This document shows positions 1 through 6,895 of a stretch of DNA of 64,000 nt, piece by piece; position 1 is the first letter of the stretch; each line of letters begins with the position of its first letter. The notes under the pieces were generated by a model. It saw nothing but the letters and a program-made list of their open reading frames with translations. It had not been told where the DNA came from and searched no databases. The stretch covers positions 2,914,001 to 2,978,000 of the forward strand of contig OZ241738.1 in NCBI GenBank assembly GCA_965200925.1, given 5' to 3'. The translations under genes and the position numbers were made by a program. Source of the stretch: WTGU01 sp965200925 (lineage in GTDB: Bacteria > Pseudomonadota > Alphaproteobacteria > UBA828).

Positions 1-418
1 CCAGACCGATGCCGAGGGCGGCCAGGCGGTGCCGGCCGAGCCGCTCGCCGACCAGGGCGGCACCGACGACCGCGGTGAATCCCGGGATCAGGGTCGAGAC
101 AGCCCCGGCATTGAGCGCGCTCGTCGTCCGCAAGCCGGCGAACATGCACCAGAAAAACGCCACCAGCGAGGCGCTGATCGTCGCGTAGCCCGCCAGCGCC
201 CGCCAGCCCGGCCAAGCGATGCCGTGGTGCCAGGCGACCACGGGGCCGAAGATCGCCAGCGCCAGGAGGAAGCGGAGGAACAACAGCGTGCCGGTATCGA
301 GCTCGTTGGCGATTGCCTCGCCGACCGGATAGCTGCCCGAGATGAGGAGCATGGCGACCACCACCGTGGCGTGAACGCCGATCGTGGAGCCGCTGCGCGG
401 TGCCGGGCGGGTCGTCAT
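1..418 (-). CDS. EamA/DMT-family transporter, partial (N-terminal part)
   Basis: Inner-membrane drug/metabolite-type exporter. About 139 residues are visible from an ATG at 418; the rest lies beyond the left edge. The frame gives alternating hydrophobic helices separated by short charged turns: a first helix after about 15 residues ending in SGSYPVGEAIA, then LLFLRFLLALAIFGP, then a pair around SLVAFFWCMF and the small-residue helix NAGAVSTLIPGF followed by GERL. The GSYPVGEA and LRFLLA segments and the helix before GERLG are typical of the first EamA domain. There is no clear Shine-Dalgarno site. The gene is divergent from the zinc-ribbon operon at 648. The substrate cannot be told. Confidence 0.85.
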   Translation of the reverse strand, partial: MTTRPAPRSGSTIGVHATVVVAMLLISGSYPVGEAIANELDTGTLLFLRFLLALAIFGPVVAWHHGIAWPGWRALAGYATISASLVAFFWCMFAGLRTTSALNAGAVSTLIPGFTAVVGAALVGERLGRHRLAALGIGL

Positions 419-556
419 GGCGGCGGCAGCATGGCGGAGCGCCTTCCGCGGGTCCAGCGCCCGCCCGCCGCCGGAGATACCGGCATTGTTTCGCGCGCGC
501 GGGCCGGCGGGGGTCGGGAACAAAGCGGATCGCTCCGGGACAAGTGAAGATTCGGC

Positions 557-585
557 TTAGAAAGAACGCCGCGATCGGATATGAT
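557..585 (+). promoter_or_regulatory. Possible sigma70-type promoter upstream of the zinc-ribbon/HdrD-like operon
   Basis: TATGAT at 580-585 is a good -10 box. TTAGAA at 557-562 sits 17 bases upstream and is a poor -35. It lies about 60 bases before the ATG at 648 in an otherwise GC-rich gap (419-647) in which I see nothing else. Confidence 0.35.
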
Positions 586-647
586 GAATACGGAGCGGAC
601 GGCCACGGGGCCGCCGAGGAGACGCCTCACGAGACCTTCGCACGACG

Positions 648-860
648 ATGACTGTCGCCACTCAGAGACGAACCAAATGGGAAGCGCGGCGCGAGGCCGC
701 CAGGAACGTCGACCGCGGACCGGGCATGATTTCGCTCTCCGACGAGCTCGCGGAGCTGGATCGCCTGGAGGCGCAGGAGAGCAAACGCCGTTGCCTGCGC
801 TGCGACCGTACCTTCGACAGCGCGGGGCCCGGCAACCGGTTGTGCGGCGCCTGCCGGTAG
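648..860 (+). CDS. Small C-terminal zinc-ribbon protein
   Basis: A 70-residue protein. The N-terminal half is charged and probably helical. The C-terminal end carries CLRC (residues about 48-51) and CGAC (about 66-69), spaced as a four-cysteine zinc knuckle that ends one residue before the stop. Small proteins with this arrangement (basic N-terminus, CxRC-F-S-x-GxxNRxCxxC end) are common in alphaproteobacteria, but I know of no established function. Its stop lies 13 bases before the HdrD-like gene on the same strand, so co-transcription is likely. Confidence 0.75.
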   Translation: MTVATQRRTKWEARREAARNVDRGPGMISLSDELAELDRLEAQESKRRCLRCDRTFDSAGPGNRLCGACR

Positions 861-873
861 CCCGGCGGCGGCG

Positions 874-2232
874 ATGAGCGACGATGGCGCGCCGTTCCGC
901 CATCCGCTCGACTGGCGGGACCCGGACTTCCACGCCCGGGCGCCGCTTGAGCGGGAGATGCGGCGAGTTTTCGACATCTGCCACGGCTGCCGTCGCTGCT
1001 TCAACCTCTGCGATTCCTTCCCCCGGCTCTTCGACCTGATCGACGAATCCGAGACGGGCGCGCTCGAGTCGGTCGATTCCGCCGCTTTCAAGACGGTCGT
1101 CGACGCTTGCACACTCTGCGACATGTGCTTCATGACGATGTGTCCCTACACGCCGCCGCACGAGTGGAACGTCGACGTGCCTCATCTCATGCTGCGCTAC
1201 CGGGCGGTCGGCCGGCGCGAAGGGCGGCGCCACACGAAGGCCTCGCGGCGGCTCGGCGAAACCGACCGGAACGGCAGGTTGGGCCGCGCCCTGGCGCCGC
1301 TCATGAATTGGGGCGCCGCGCGGGGCAACCGGCCGGCGCGGGCGACGCTGGAAGCCGTCGCCGGGGTCCACAGGGCCGCGCCGCTGCCGCGCTACCATCG
1401 GCGCACGCTACTCGACCGGGCCGCCGGGGAGGCGCCGTCGGTGAACCGCGAAGCGCCGGGCTTCGGCCGCAAGGCGGTGCTTTACGCCACCTGTTTCGCC
1501 AACTACAACCGGCCCGAGATCGGCGAAGCCGCGCGGGCCGTGCTGGCGCGGAACGGCGTCGAAACCGCCGTCGCCTATCCCGGCTGCTGCGGGATGCCGC
1601 AGCTTGAGGAGGGCGATGTCGCGCGCGTCGCCGAGGGCGCATGGCGCATCGCGGCAGCGCTCGGGGAATGGATAGACCGCGGCTATGACGTGATCGCGCC
1701 AGTGGCGAGCTGTGCCCTGATGCTGAAGCTCGAATGGCCGCTCGTCCTGCCTGAGGACCCAGCGGTCGCGTGCCTCGCGAAGCGCACCCGCGGCATTTGC
1801 GAATACGTCGTCGGCCTCGCCCGCAGCGAAGGGCTTGCGCCGGGGTTGGCGCCGCTCGAAGGCGGGATCACGCTGCACCTGCCGTGCCACGAGCGCGCCC
1901 AGAATGTCGGCCGAAAGTCGGCCGACATGCTGGCGTTGTTGCCGGACACCGAGGTCGCGGTCGTCGAGCGCTGCTCCGGCCATGGCGGCTCGCTCGGCGT
2001 CACCAGGGGCTTCCACGAGACGGCGCTGAAGGTGGGCCGCCCCGTCGCCCGCAAGGCGCGCGAGGCGGGGAGCCGCTACCTCGCCTCGGAATGCCCGCTC
2101 GCCGGCGCCCACATCGTGAACGGCATGGAACGCCTGGCGGAAGGGAAGGACGATCCGGGCGCAGGCATGCCCGCCGCCGGCCGCGCCCACCACCCGATCG
2201 AGCTCATGGCGCGCGCCTACGGTCTCGCCTGA
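874..2232 (+). CDS. Heterodisulfide reductase-related (HdrD/GlpC-like) iron-sulfur oxidoreductase
   Basis: A 452-residue soluble electron-transfer protein. The N-terminal ferredoxin-like part has two cysteine clusters, CHGCRRCFNLC (residues about 33-43) and CTLCDMCFMTMCP (about 79-91), expected to bind two 4Fe-4S clusters. Two CCG-type domains follow. The first ends in PGCCGMPQ; the second has LPCHER and then ERCSGHGGSLG, where the usual double cysteine is Cys-Ser. That variant is, to my knowledge, seen in the rubrerythrin-associated branch of the family. It is followed one base later by a DUF3501 gene, its usual partner. In many genomes a rubrerythrin gene precedes this pair, pointing to peroxide or oxidative-stress electron transfer; no rubrerythrin is visible here. 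Partner and substrate are inference. Confidence 0.85.
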   Translation: MSDDGAPFRHPLDWRDPDFHARAPLEREMRRVFDICHGCRRCFNLCDSFPRLFDLIDESETGALESVDSAAFKTVVDACTLCDMCFMTMCPYTPPHEWNVDVPHLMLRYRAVGRREGRRHTKASRRLGETDRNGRLGRALAPLMNWGAARGNRPARATLEAVAGVHRAAPLPRYHRRTLLDRAAGEAPSVNREAPGFGRKAVLYATCFANYNRPEIGEAARAVLARNGVETAVAYPGCCGMPQLEEGDVARVAEGAWRIAAALGEWIDRGYDVIAPVASCALMLKLEWPLVLPEDPAVACLAKRTRGICEYVVGLARSEGLAPGLAPLEGGITLHLPCHERAQNVGRKSADMLALLPDTEVAVVERCSGHGGSLGVTRGFHETALKVGRPVARKAREAGSRYLASECPLAGAHIVNGMERLAEGKDDPGAGMPAAGRAHHPIELMARAYGLA

Positions 2233-2233
2233 G

Positions 2234-2842
2234 ATGGCGGATGCGCGCCGCCGTCCGTTGGAGCGGGCCGACGTCATGGACATGGCGGATTATGCCCGCG
2301 TTCGCGCCGGGAAGCGTGCCGCGGTCGCGGCGCTGAAGCGCCGCCGCCGGCTCGCCCTCGGCCCCTTCGCCACACTCCACTTCGAGTGCTACGAGACGAT
2401 GTGGATGCAGGTGCACGAGATGCTCTACGTCGAGGGTGGCGGCGAAGCGCAGATCGCGGGCGAGCTCGATGCCTACAACCCGCTGATCCCGCGCGGTGAC
2501 GCGCTGGTGGCGACATTCATGATCGAGATCGACGACCCGCCGCGGCGGGAGCGCGAACTCTATAGGCTGGCAGGGGTTGAAAAAGCCCTCCGCCTGGAGG
2601 TCGGCGAGAGCGTGGTCGATGCGCGCCCGATCGAGGATGACGTCGCGCGCACGACGGAGGACGGAAGGACCTCGTCGATCCACTTCCTACGCTTCCCGTT
2701 CCCGGCGGACGCGGCCGCCGGTTTCCGCGCGCCCGGCGCCCGCGTCGTGCTCACCTGCACGCATCCGGCCTACGGCCACATGGCGGTCATGCCGGAGGAG
2801 GTCCGCGCCACCCTCGCCCAGGACCTGGACGCCCCTGCGTGA
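2234..2842 (+). CDS. DUF3501 family protein
   Basis: A 202-residue protein of a family named only by its domain. The hallmark central segment is present: LGPFATLHFE, then TMWMQVHEMLYVE, then LDAYNPLIPRG and a C-terminal HPAYGH. The start ATG is one base after the stop of the HdrD-like gene, so translation is probably coupled. DUF3501 genes occur next to rubrerythrin and HdrD-like Fe-S oxidoreductases in proteobacteria, so the likely role is as an accessory to that redox pair. No signal peptide or membrane segment is visible. Its biochemical activity is unknown to me. Confidence 0.85.
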   Translation: MADARRRPLERADVMDMADYARVRAGKRAAVAALKRRRRLALGPFATLHFECYETMWMQVHEMLYVEGGGEAQIAGELDAYNPLIPRGDALVATFMIEIDDPPRRERELYRLAGVEKALRLEVGESVVDARPIEDDVARTTEDGRTSSIHFLRFPFPADAAAGFRAPGARVVLTCTHPAYGHMAVMPEEVRATLAQDLDAPA

Positions 2843-2860
2843 CTCGTCCGGGATGCCGCC

Positions 2861-3367
2861 TCAAGGCGGGGCGGTGCCCCAGAGCGCGTCGCGCGGCAGC
2901 CACCCGGTTTCGTCGGCCAGCGAGACGCGGCACCAGTCGCCTTCGCATTCGAGGAAGGCGGCGACCACCCCCGGCTCGACGCGGAGGAGTGCCGCCGCAT
3001 CGGGCGCCGGCCGCCGCCGCATCGTGTGCACGCCCCCCACCGTGAGGACGGTGCGGCGCGCGGACAGCAGCGACTGATGCACCCAGCCGCGCGTGTCCTC
3101 GTGGTCGCGCACCCGACGCCACTGATCGTGGCGCTCGACCGCCAGCACCGGCAGGCCTGGGCGCTTGTAGACCCAATCGATCGGGAAGCGCCGTCCGGGG
3201 CCGACCCGGAGATTCACCAGATGCGACTTGAGCGAGAGGAAGCGCGGCAGATCGTCCGCCCGGCCCGTCTCCTCTTCGGCCGGGGCCGAGGTGGCGAAAG
3301 CCAGTACTAGCGCCAGCAGAACGGCGGCGCGGCACAAGCAGGCGGGAGAGAGGCGCAGGCGCGTCAC
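2861..3367 (-). CDS. Secreted SH3b-domain protein
   Basis: A 168-residue exported protein. Residues about 10-30 form a signal peptide (hydrophobic core AAVLLALVLAFAT, cleavage near SAPAEE). Two bacterial SH3 repeats follow: the first has VNLRVGPG and a Trp-rich DQWRRVRDHEDTRGWVHQSLL, the second VHTMRRRPAPDAA and GDWCRVSLADETGWLPRDALWG. Proteins of this type (YgiM/SH3_4-like) sit in the periplasm or at the envelope and may bind peptidoglycan. It is convergent with the DUF3501 gene and divergent from the 2-hydroxyacid dehydrogenase. Function beyond envelope localisation is unknown. Confidence 0.88.
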   Translation of the reverse strand: MTRLRLSPACLCRAAVLLALVLAFATSAPAEEETGRADDLPRFLSLKSHLVNLRVGPGRRFPIDWVYKRPGLPVLAVERHDQWRRVRDHEDTRGWVHQSLLSARRTVLTVGGVHTMRRRPAPDAAALLRVEPGVVAAFLECEGDWCRVSLADETGWLPRDALWGTAPP

Positions 3368-3407
3368 GGGGCCGCGATCATACAGGGTTTCGGCGCCGGT
3401 CCGTCAA

Positions 3408-3436
3408 TTGAGTCGCCGCGGGGCGTTTGCTAAACA
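3408..3436 (+). promoter_or_regulatory. Possible promoter of the 2-hydroxyacid dehydrogenase gene
   Basis: TTGAGT at 3408-3413 and TAAACA at 3431-3436 are separated by exactly 17 bases and lie 27 bases upstream of the start at 3463. The -35 is good and the -10 is weak. Confidence 0.4.
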
Positions 3437-3462
3437 ACCGGCCGGTCGCAGCCGGAGGGGCG

Positions 3463-4452
3463 ATGACGCCGGGCAGAAGGCTCAGGGTGATCGTGACGCG
3501 CCGTCTCCCCCGGGAGATCGAGGCGCGCATGATGGAGCTCTTCGACACGCGGCTCAACGAAGACGACCGCCCGCTCGACCGCGAGGCCCTGGCGCAGACC
3601 GTGGGGAAGGCCGACGTTCTGGTGCCGACGGTGACGGACGCTATCGACAGCGCCCTCCTGGAACGCGCCGGCCCCGCTCTCAAGCTGATCGCGAGCTTCG
3701 GCACGGGCGTCGACCACATCGACCTCGCGGCGGCGCGGGCGCGCGGCATCGTGGTGACCAACACGCCCGGCGTCCTCACCGAGGACACGGCGGACATGAC
3801 CATGGCCCTCATCCTCGCGGTGCCGCGCCGGCTCTCGGAGGGGGAGCGGTTGCTGCGCGGCGGCGACTGGCGAGGCTGGGCGCCGACCACGATGCTGGGC
3901 CATCGTATCTGGGGCAAGCGGCTCGGCATCGTCGGCATGGGGCGGATCGGCCAGGCCGTCGCCCGGCGCGCCCGCGGCTTCGGCCTCTCCATCCACTACC
4001 ACAACCGCAACCGCCTGGACGAGGAGACCGAGGCCGCGCTCGAGGCGACTTGGTGGCAGAGTCTGGACCAGATGCTGGCGCATGTGGATTTCGTCTCGAT
4101 CCACTGCCCGAGCACGCCGGCGACCTACCATCTGCTCTCGGCCCGGCGACTCTCCCTGCTGCGTCCGCAGGCCTACGTGATCAACACCTCGCGCGGCCAC
4201 GCCATCGATGAGGCCGCCTTGGTGCGCCTGCTCGAATCCGCCCGCATCGCCGGCGCCGGGCTGGACGTGTACGAGAACGAGCCCCTGGTCACGCCGAAGT
4301 TGCTCACACTGGACAACGTGGTGGCCCTGCCGCACATCGGCTCTGCCACCATCGAGGGGCGCCTCGACATGGGCGAGAAGGTCCTGATCAACATCCAGAC
4401 CTTCGCCGACGGGCATGCCCCGCCCGACCGCGTCATCGATACCGCCGGCTGA
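3463..4452 (+). CDS. D-isomer-specific 2-hydroxyacid dehydrogenase (glyoxylate/hydroxypyruvate reductase type)
   Basis: A 329-residue NAD(P)H-dependent reductase of the D-2-hydroxyacid dehydrogenase family, most like D-glycerate dehydrogenase/glyoxylate reductase. It shows the substrate-domain loop around SFGTGVDHID, the dinucleotide fold GIVGMGRIGQA, the catalytic arginine region INTSRGHAID, the Glu of DVYENEP and the catalytic His in LPHIGSA. The ATG at 3463 is chosen because GGAGGGG ends just before it; the same frame is open 12 codons further up but without a ribosome site. With the nearby glcDEF operon and glycerate kinase it probably reduces glyoxylate or hydroxypyruvate (inference from context). 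Confidence 0.9.
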   Translation: MTPGRRLRVIVTRRLPREIEARMMELFDTRLNEDDRPLDREALAQTVGKADVLVPTVTDAIDSALLERAGPALKLIASFGTGVDHIDLAAARARGIVVTNTPGVLTEDTADMTMALILAVPRRLSEGERLLRGGDWRGWAPTTMLGHRIWGKRLGIVGMGRIGQAVARRARGFGLSIHYHNRNRLDEETEAALEATWWQSLDQMLAHVDFVSIHCPSTPATYHLLSARRLSLLRPQAYVINTSRGHAIDEAALVRLLESARIAGAGLDVYENEPLVTPKLLTLDNVVALPHIGSATIEGRLDMGEKVLINIQTFADGHAPPDRVIDTAG

Positions 4453-4455
4453 TCC

Positions 4456-4485
4456 GGCTCCCCTGCCCGACATTCTCGGGGAGCC
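4456..4485 (+). terminator. Hairpin after the 2-hydroxyacid dehydrogenase gene
   Basis: A perfect 8-bp stem, GGCTCCCC (4456-4463) with GGGGAGCC (4478-4485), and a 14-base loop begin four bases after the stop codon. There is no T-run after it, so it may be an mRNA end-stabilising hairpin rather than a classical intrinsic terminator. Confidence 0.45.
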
Positions 4486-5016
4486 GCCCACCGCCACCCG
4501 ATACGCGTGTGTCGAAGGTCGAAAGTCGTGAGCACTGAGAGAGGGCGGACGAAAAAGGAGCAGGTGCCAGAAGTCGTGAGCAATTTATCGGCGGCGGCGC
4601 TGCCGGGCGGCGGCGTCCTTCTCCTCCATGGCTTGGTATGTCTCCATGGTGTGGTCCTTCAGCGGGGCCGGGTCGGTGGAGGGATCACGTTCGCGCTCGG
4701 CATCCTCCTCGTCACAGGCGTCGGCGAAGGGGGGCGCCGGAGCGGGCGACGTGGGCGGCGCCGCGACGATCGCGTGACGGCGCCGGACGGGAGGGCAGCG
4801 CCTCGTCGGCGGGGCGGTGTCGGGCGGGCGGGTTGCACCGGCTCGCGAGTCCGCCCGCTTCGCGGGCTGCGGCGGCGCCGTGCGTCGCGGGCCGCAGGCT
4901 TCGTTCGAGGGCGCCGTTATTCATCGAAGGACCGCGCCATAAAGTCGGCCTCGTCGTCGCAGTTAATTCGCGCCCGGCACGCGGGTAGAAATTCTTGGAT
5001 AGTGGCTGGCGGCGGC
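4486..5016 (-). other. Decayed phage-type DNA with short open frames, no confident gene
   Basis: About 530 bases without a gene I can defend. On the minus strand two open-frame tails read like the ends of small phage proteins: one ends at 4585 with acidic then basic text (DEEDAERERDPS, then KDHTMETYQAMEEKDAAARQ), and one ends at 4917 with CRARINCDDEADFMARS. Neither has a convincing start in its own frame, which suggests frameshift decay. The 12-base sequence AAGTCGTGAGCA occurs twice, at 4523-4534 and 4571-4582. Confidence 0.4.
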
Positions 5017-5289
5017 TCATGAGCGGCGCTCCAGCGCGGCGATCGCCTCGCGGACGGAGGAGACCGAGATCGTCCTCGTCTCGCTCCCCGTGGTGACGCT
5101 GATGACGCACTCCCCGTCGCCGCGCTCCGGCGCCGTCGCCGGCTCCCTCCTCCTGGCGTCGAGCCGCCGGCACTCCGTGCACACTCCCACGGTGTCGGTG
5201 TCGCCGGTGAGGTTGATCTCTGTCGCCGGTGCTCCGCACAGGGCGACGGTCGTGCCCGCCTCCCGAGACCATGCCCGTAGGTGCTTCAT
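5017..5289 (-). CDS. Small phage-associated hypothetical protein
   Basis: A 90-residue protein I do not recognise. It has a single Cys (CGAP) at about residue 18 and a CTEC pair at about 37-40, then a beta-rich C-terminal third (ECVISVTTGSETRTISVSS) and a short helix REAIAALERR. The cysteine pattern may hold a metal. It lies downstream of the gpF-like gene on the same strand, 94 bases away, in the order expected of a phage head-gene string. Its stop overlaps an ATG (ATGA at 5017-5020). Probably a remnant cargo or accessory gene of the prophage. Confidence 0.5.
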   Translation of the reverse strand: MKHLRAWSREAGTTVALCGAPATEINLTGDTDTVGVCTECRRLDARRREPATAPERGDGECVISVTTGSETRTISVSSVREAIAALERRS

Positions 5290-5383
5290 CGGCTGTCCTC
5301 TGCTATGATGTGGGTGGCGCCGGAGCCAGCAAGCACCTCATGCCTTCGGGCGAGCGCGGGGATTGCGTCCCGCCCGGCGCCAC

Positions 5384-6397
5384 TCATTCCCCCTCCTCCC
5401 GGTCGATCCGCCGGCGCTTCCGCGCCCGCGTGAGATCGTCCGGCTGCGCCTTGTGGAGGCTCGCCAGATAGGTCCGCGAGCCGTCCGCGGTGGCCTTGAT
5501 GACGGCGCGCCAGGGGCGGCCGTCCATCTCGATGAACGCCTCCACCGCGCGGGGGTGGTGACGGCTCATGTACACCTCGCCTTCATCGAGGATGCGTTGG
5601 AGGCGGGCGTAGTCCGTGGGGGCGACGTCGCGGTGGTGCTCGCGCTGCTTCGTGGCGGTGCCGTCGGAGAGGCGGACGGTGCGGGAGCGTGCGGCGATGG
5701 CGGCGAGGACGGCCTGGCCGGCGACGGCGACGGGCCAGTCGCCGGTGCGCGATGCCGCCGGCCCGCGGCCCGCGACGAAGCGGCGGAAGCGGTCGCTGCG
5801 CCAGGGGGTGCCGACGGCGGCGCGGGCCATGGCGGGCGGTGCGGCGTCGATCTCCGCGACCAGGCGGTTCGCGGCGTCGGCGCCGAGATCGACGGTGCCG
5901 GCGTTGTGCTGGAATCCGGGGTCGATGCCGCGAGGGACCTGGATGACTTCGCCGGTGCGCTTGTTGAGCCACGGGCGTGTCGGCGACGGCGGGCGCTCCG
6001 ACGGGGACCAGCCGCGGCGCTCCAGGTCTCGGTCCGAGAGCTGGACGACGGTGCAGCGGCAATGCCAGCCGTTCGGGGGGTTGTGCGTGCGCCACCAGGG
6101 ATCGTCGTGGCGGAGGACGATGCCGTGCCAGGCGCGATGCTGTGGGCGCGTGCGGTCGTCCAGCGTCGCGACGTAGCGGAGCCACGGCCGTCGCTCGGCG
6201 CGGCGCTGGATGCGCTCCCAGCGCCCGCGGGCGTAGGACATGCGGAGGTTGGTGTCGAGGATCGTCCTGAGCCTCGACAGGCTGCCGAGCTGGACCATCT
6301 CGGCGGTGCCGTCCGGGCCGACGATGACCTGCCTGCCCCACCATCCCTTCCGGCGCAGCAGCGGCTCCAGCTCGTCGGCGAACTCGGCGAAGGGCAT
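5384..6397 (-). pseudogene. Mu gpF-like phage head morphogenesis protein, N-terminally truncated, with C-terminal nuclease-like domain
   Basis: About 337 residues from the ATG at 6397. The signature of the Mu gpF/SPP1 gp7 minor head family is clear: TILDTNLRMSYARGRWERI, then LRYVATLDDRTRPQHRAWHG, then THNPPNGWHCRCTV. After a linker the last 60 residues (GEVYMSRHHPRAVEAF, WRAVIKATADGSRTYLASLHK) resemble the phage Barnase-EndoU-ColicinE5/D-RelE-like nuclease domains found at the C-terminus of such proteins. Normal gpF proteins carry roughly 100 or more residues ahead of the first motif; here they are missing and the frame runs into a pyrE-like fragment instead. No portal, terminase, protease or capsid genes are nearby, so this is a prophage scar. 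Confidence 0.75.
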
Positions 6398-6414
6398 GCC
6401 GGCAGCGGCACGAC

Positions 6415-6613
6415 GGTCGCCAGCGCCGCCGCCCGCATCCGGGCGCGGGGTTGAGAAAGGAGCAGCCGACAATTGACGTAGAACGGCGCTCGCGGCCCCG
6501 AGGCGAGGCGGAACGGCGCCGCCGGGCGAACCAGGAAGGCACCGGCGTCGAGAAGAGCCGCCGCGATCTCTTCCGCCGCCGCGCCTCTCGCGTCGTCCCC
6601 GGCTGACGCTCAC
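6415..6613 (-). pseudogene. pyrE: pyrE (orotate phosphoribosyltransferase) N-terminal remnant, frameshifted
   Basis: Reading the minus strand from the GTG at 6613 (preceded by GGAGGA) and shifting frame by one after four codons gives about 60 residues that match the start of PyrE: a helix AEEIAAALLDAGAF, LVRPAAPFRLASG, then PRAPFYVNCRLLLSQPRAR. In PyrE this is the segment leading to the PRPP-binding core. The text stops at about 6415, where the phage gpF-like sequence begins; the catalytic and PRPP loop regions are absent. The frame itself is blocked by a TGA at 6610-6612. So the gene is both frameshifted and cut off. Confidence 0.6.
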
Positions 6614-6649
6614 GCTATTCCTCCGGCGGGGGTGCGTTCAAGCTGCGGT

Positions 6650-6678
6650 TTGACAGGCGTGCGCCGGCTTCCTATGGT
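6650..6678 (+). promoter_or_regulatory. Sigma70-type promoter of rpmJ
   Basis: A perfect TTGACA at 6650-6655, a spacer of 17 bases and TATGGT at 6673-6678 lie 25 bases upstream of the rpmJ start. This is the best-looking promoter in the window. Confidence 0.65.
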
Positions 6679-6702
6679 GCGCCGGCCTTTCGAGAGGGTG
6701 CC

Positions 6703-6828
6703 ATGAAGGTTCTCAACTCGCTTCGCGCGGCCAAGAAGCGCCACAAGGATTGCCGGATCGTGCGGCGCAAAGGCCGGGTGCTGATCATCAACAAGCGAAA
6801 TCCGCGGTTCAAGGCGCGCCAGGGCTGA
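6703..6828 (+). CDS. rpmJ: 50S ribosomal protein L36
   Basis: A 41-residue ribosomal large-subunit protein, too short for many gene finders. It begins MKVLNSLRAAKKRHKDC and ends with NKRNPRFKARQG, the usual L36 tail. Only one cysteine is present, so the zinc-binding Cys3His set of the classical form is missing; this is the zinc-independent (YkgO-like) type usual in alphaproteobacteria. GAGAGGG lies 7 bases before the ATG and a strong promoter lies just upstream. It stands alone between the prophage scar and glcD. Confidence 0.93.
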   Translation: MKVLNSLRAAKKRHKDCRIVRRKGRVLIINKRNPRFKARQG

Positions 6829-6895
6829 CCGGATCGACCACCGCCATGCGCGGGGTTGCGGTGGCGGAGAAGCGCGGGCGGGAGGTCGTTTCGCC

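Noticed and set aside
4507..5022. A plus-strand 171-residue frame in the phage scar
   Set aside because: Arg/Gly-rich shadow text without motifs; the minus strand carries the more protein-like frames.
5384..6613. The 409-residue frame from GTG at 6613 as one intact phage protein
   Set aside because: The first 72 residues are out-of-frame pyrE text without head-protein similarity; the phage part begins about 6397.
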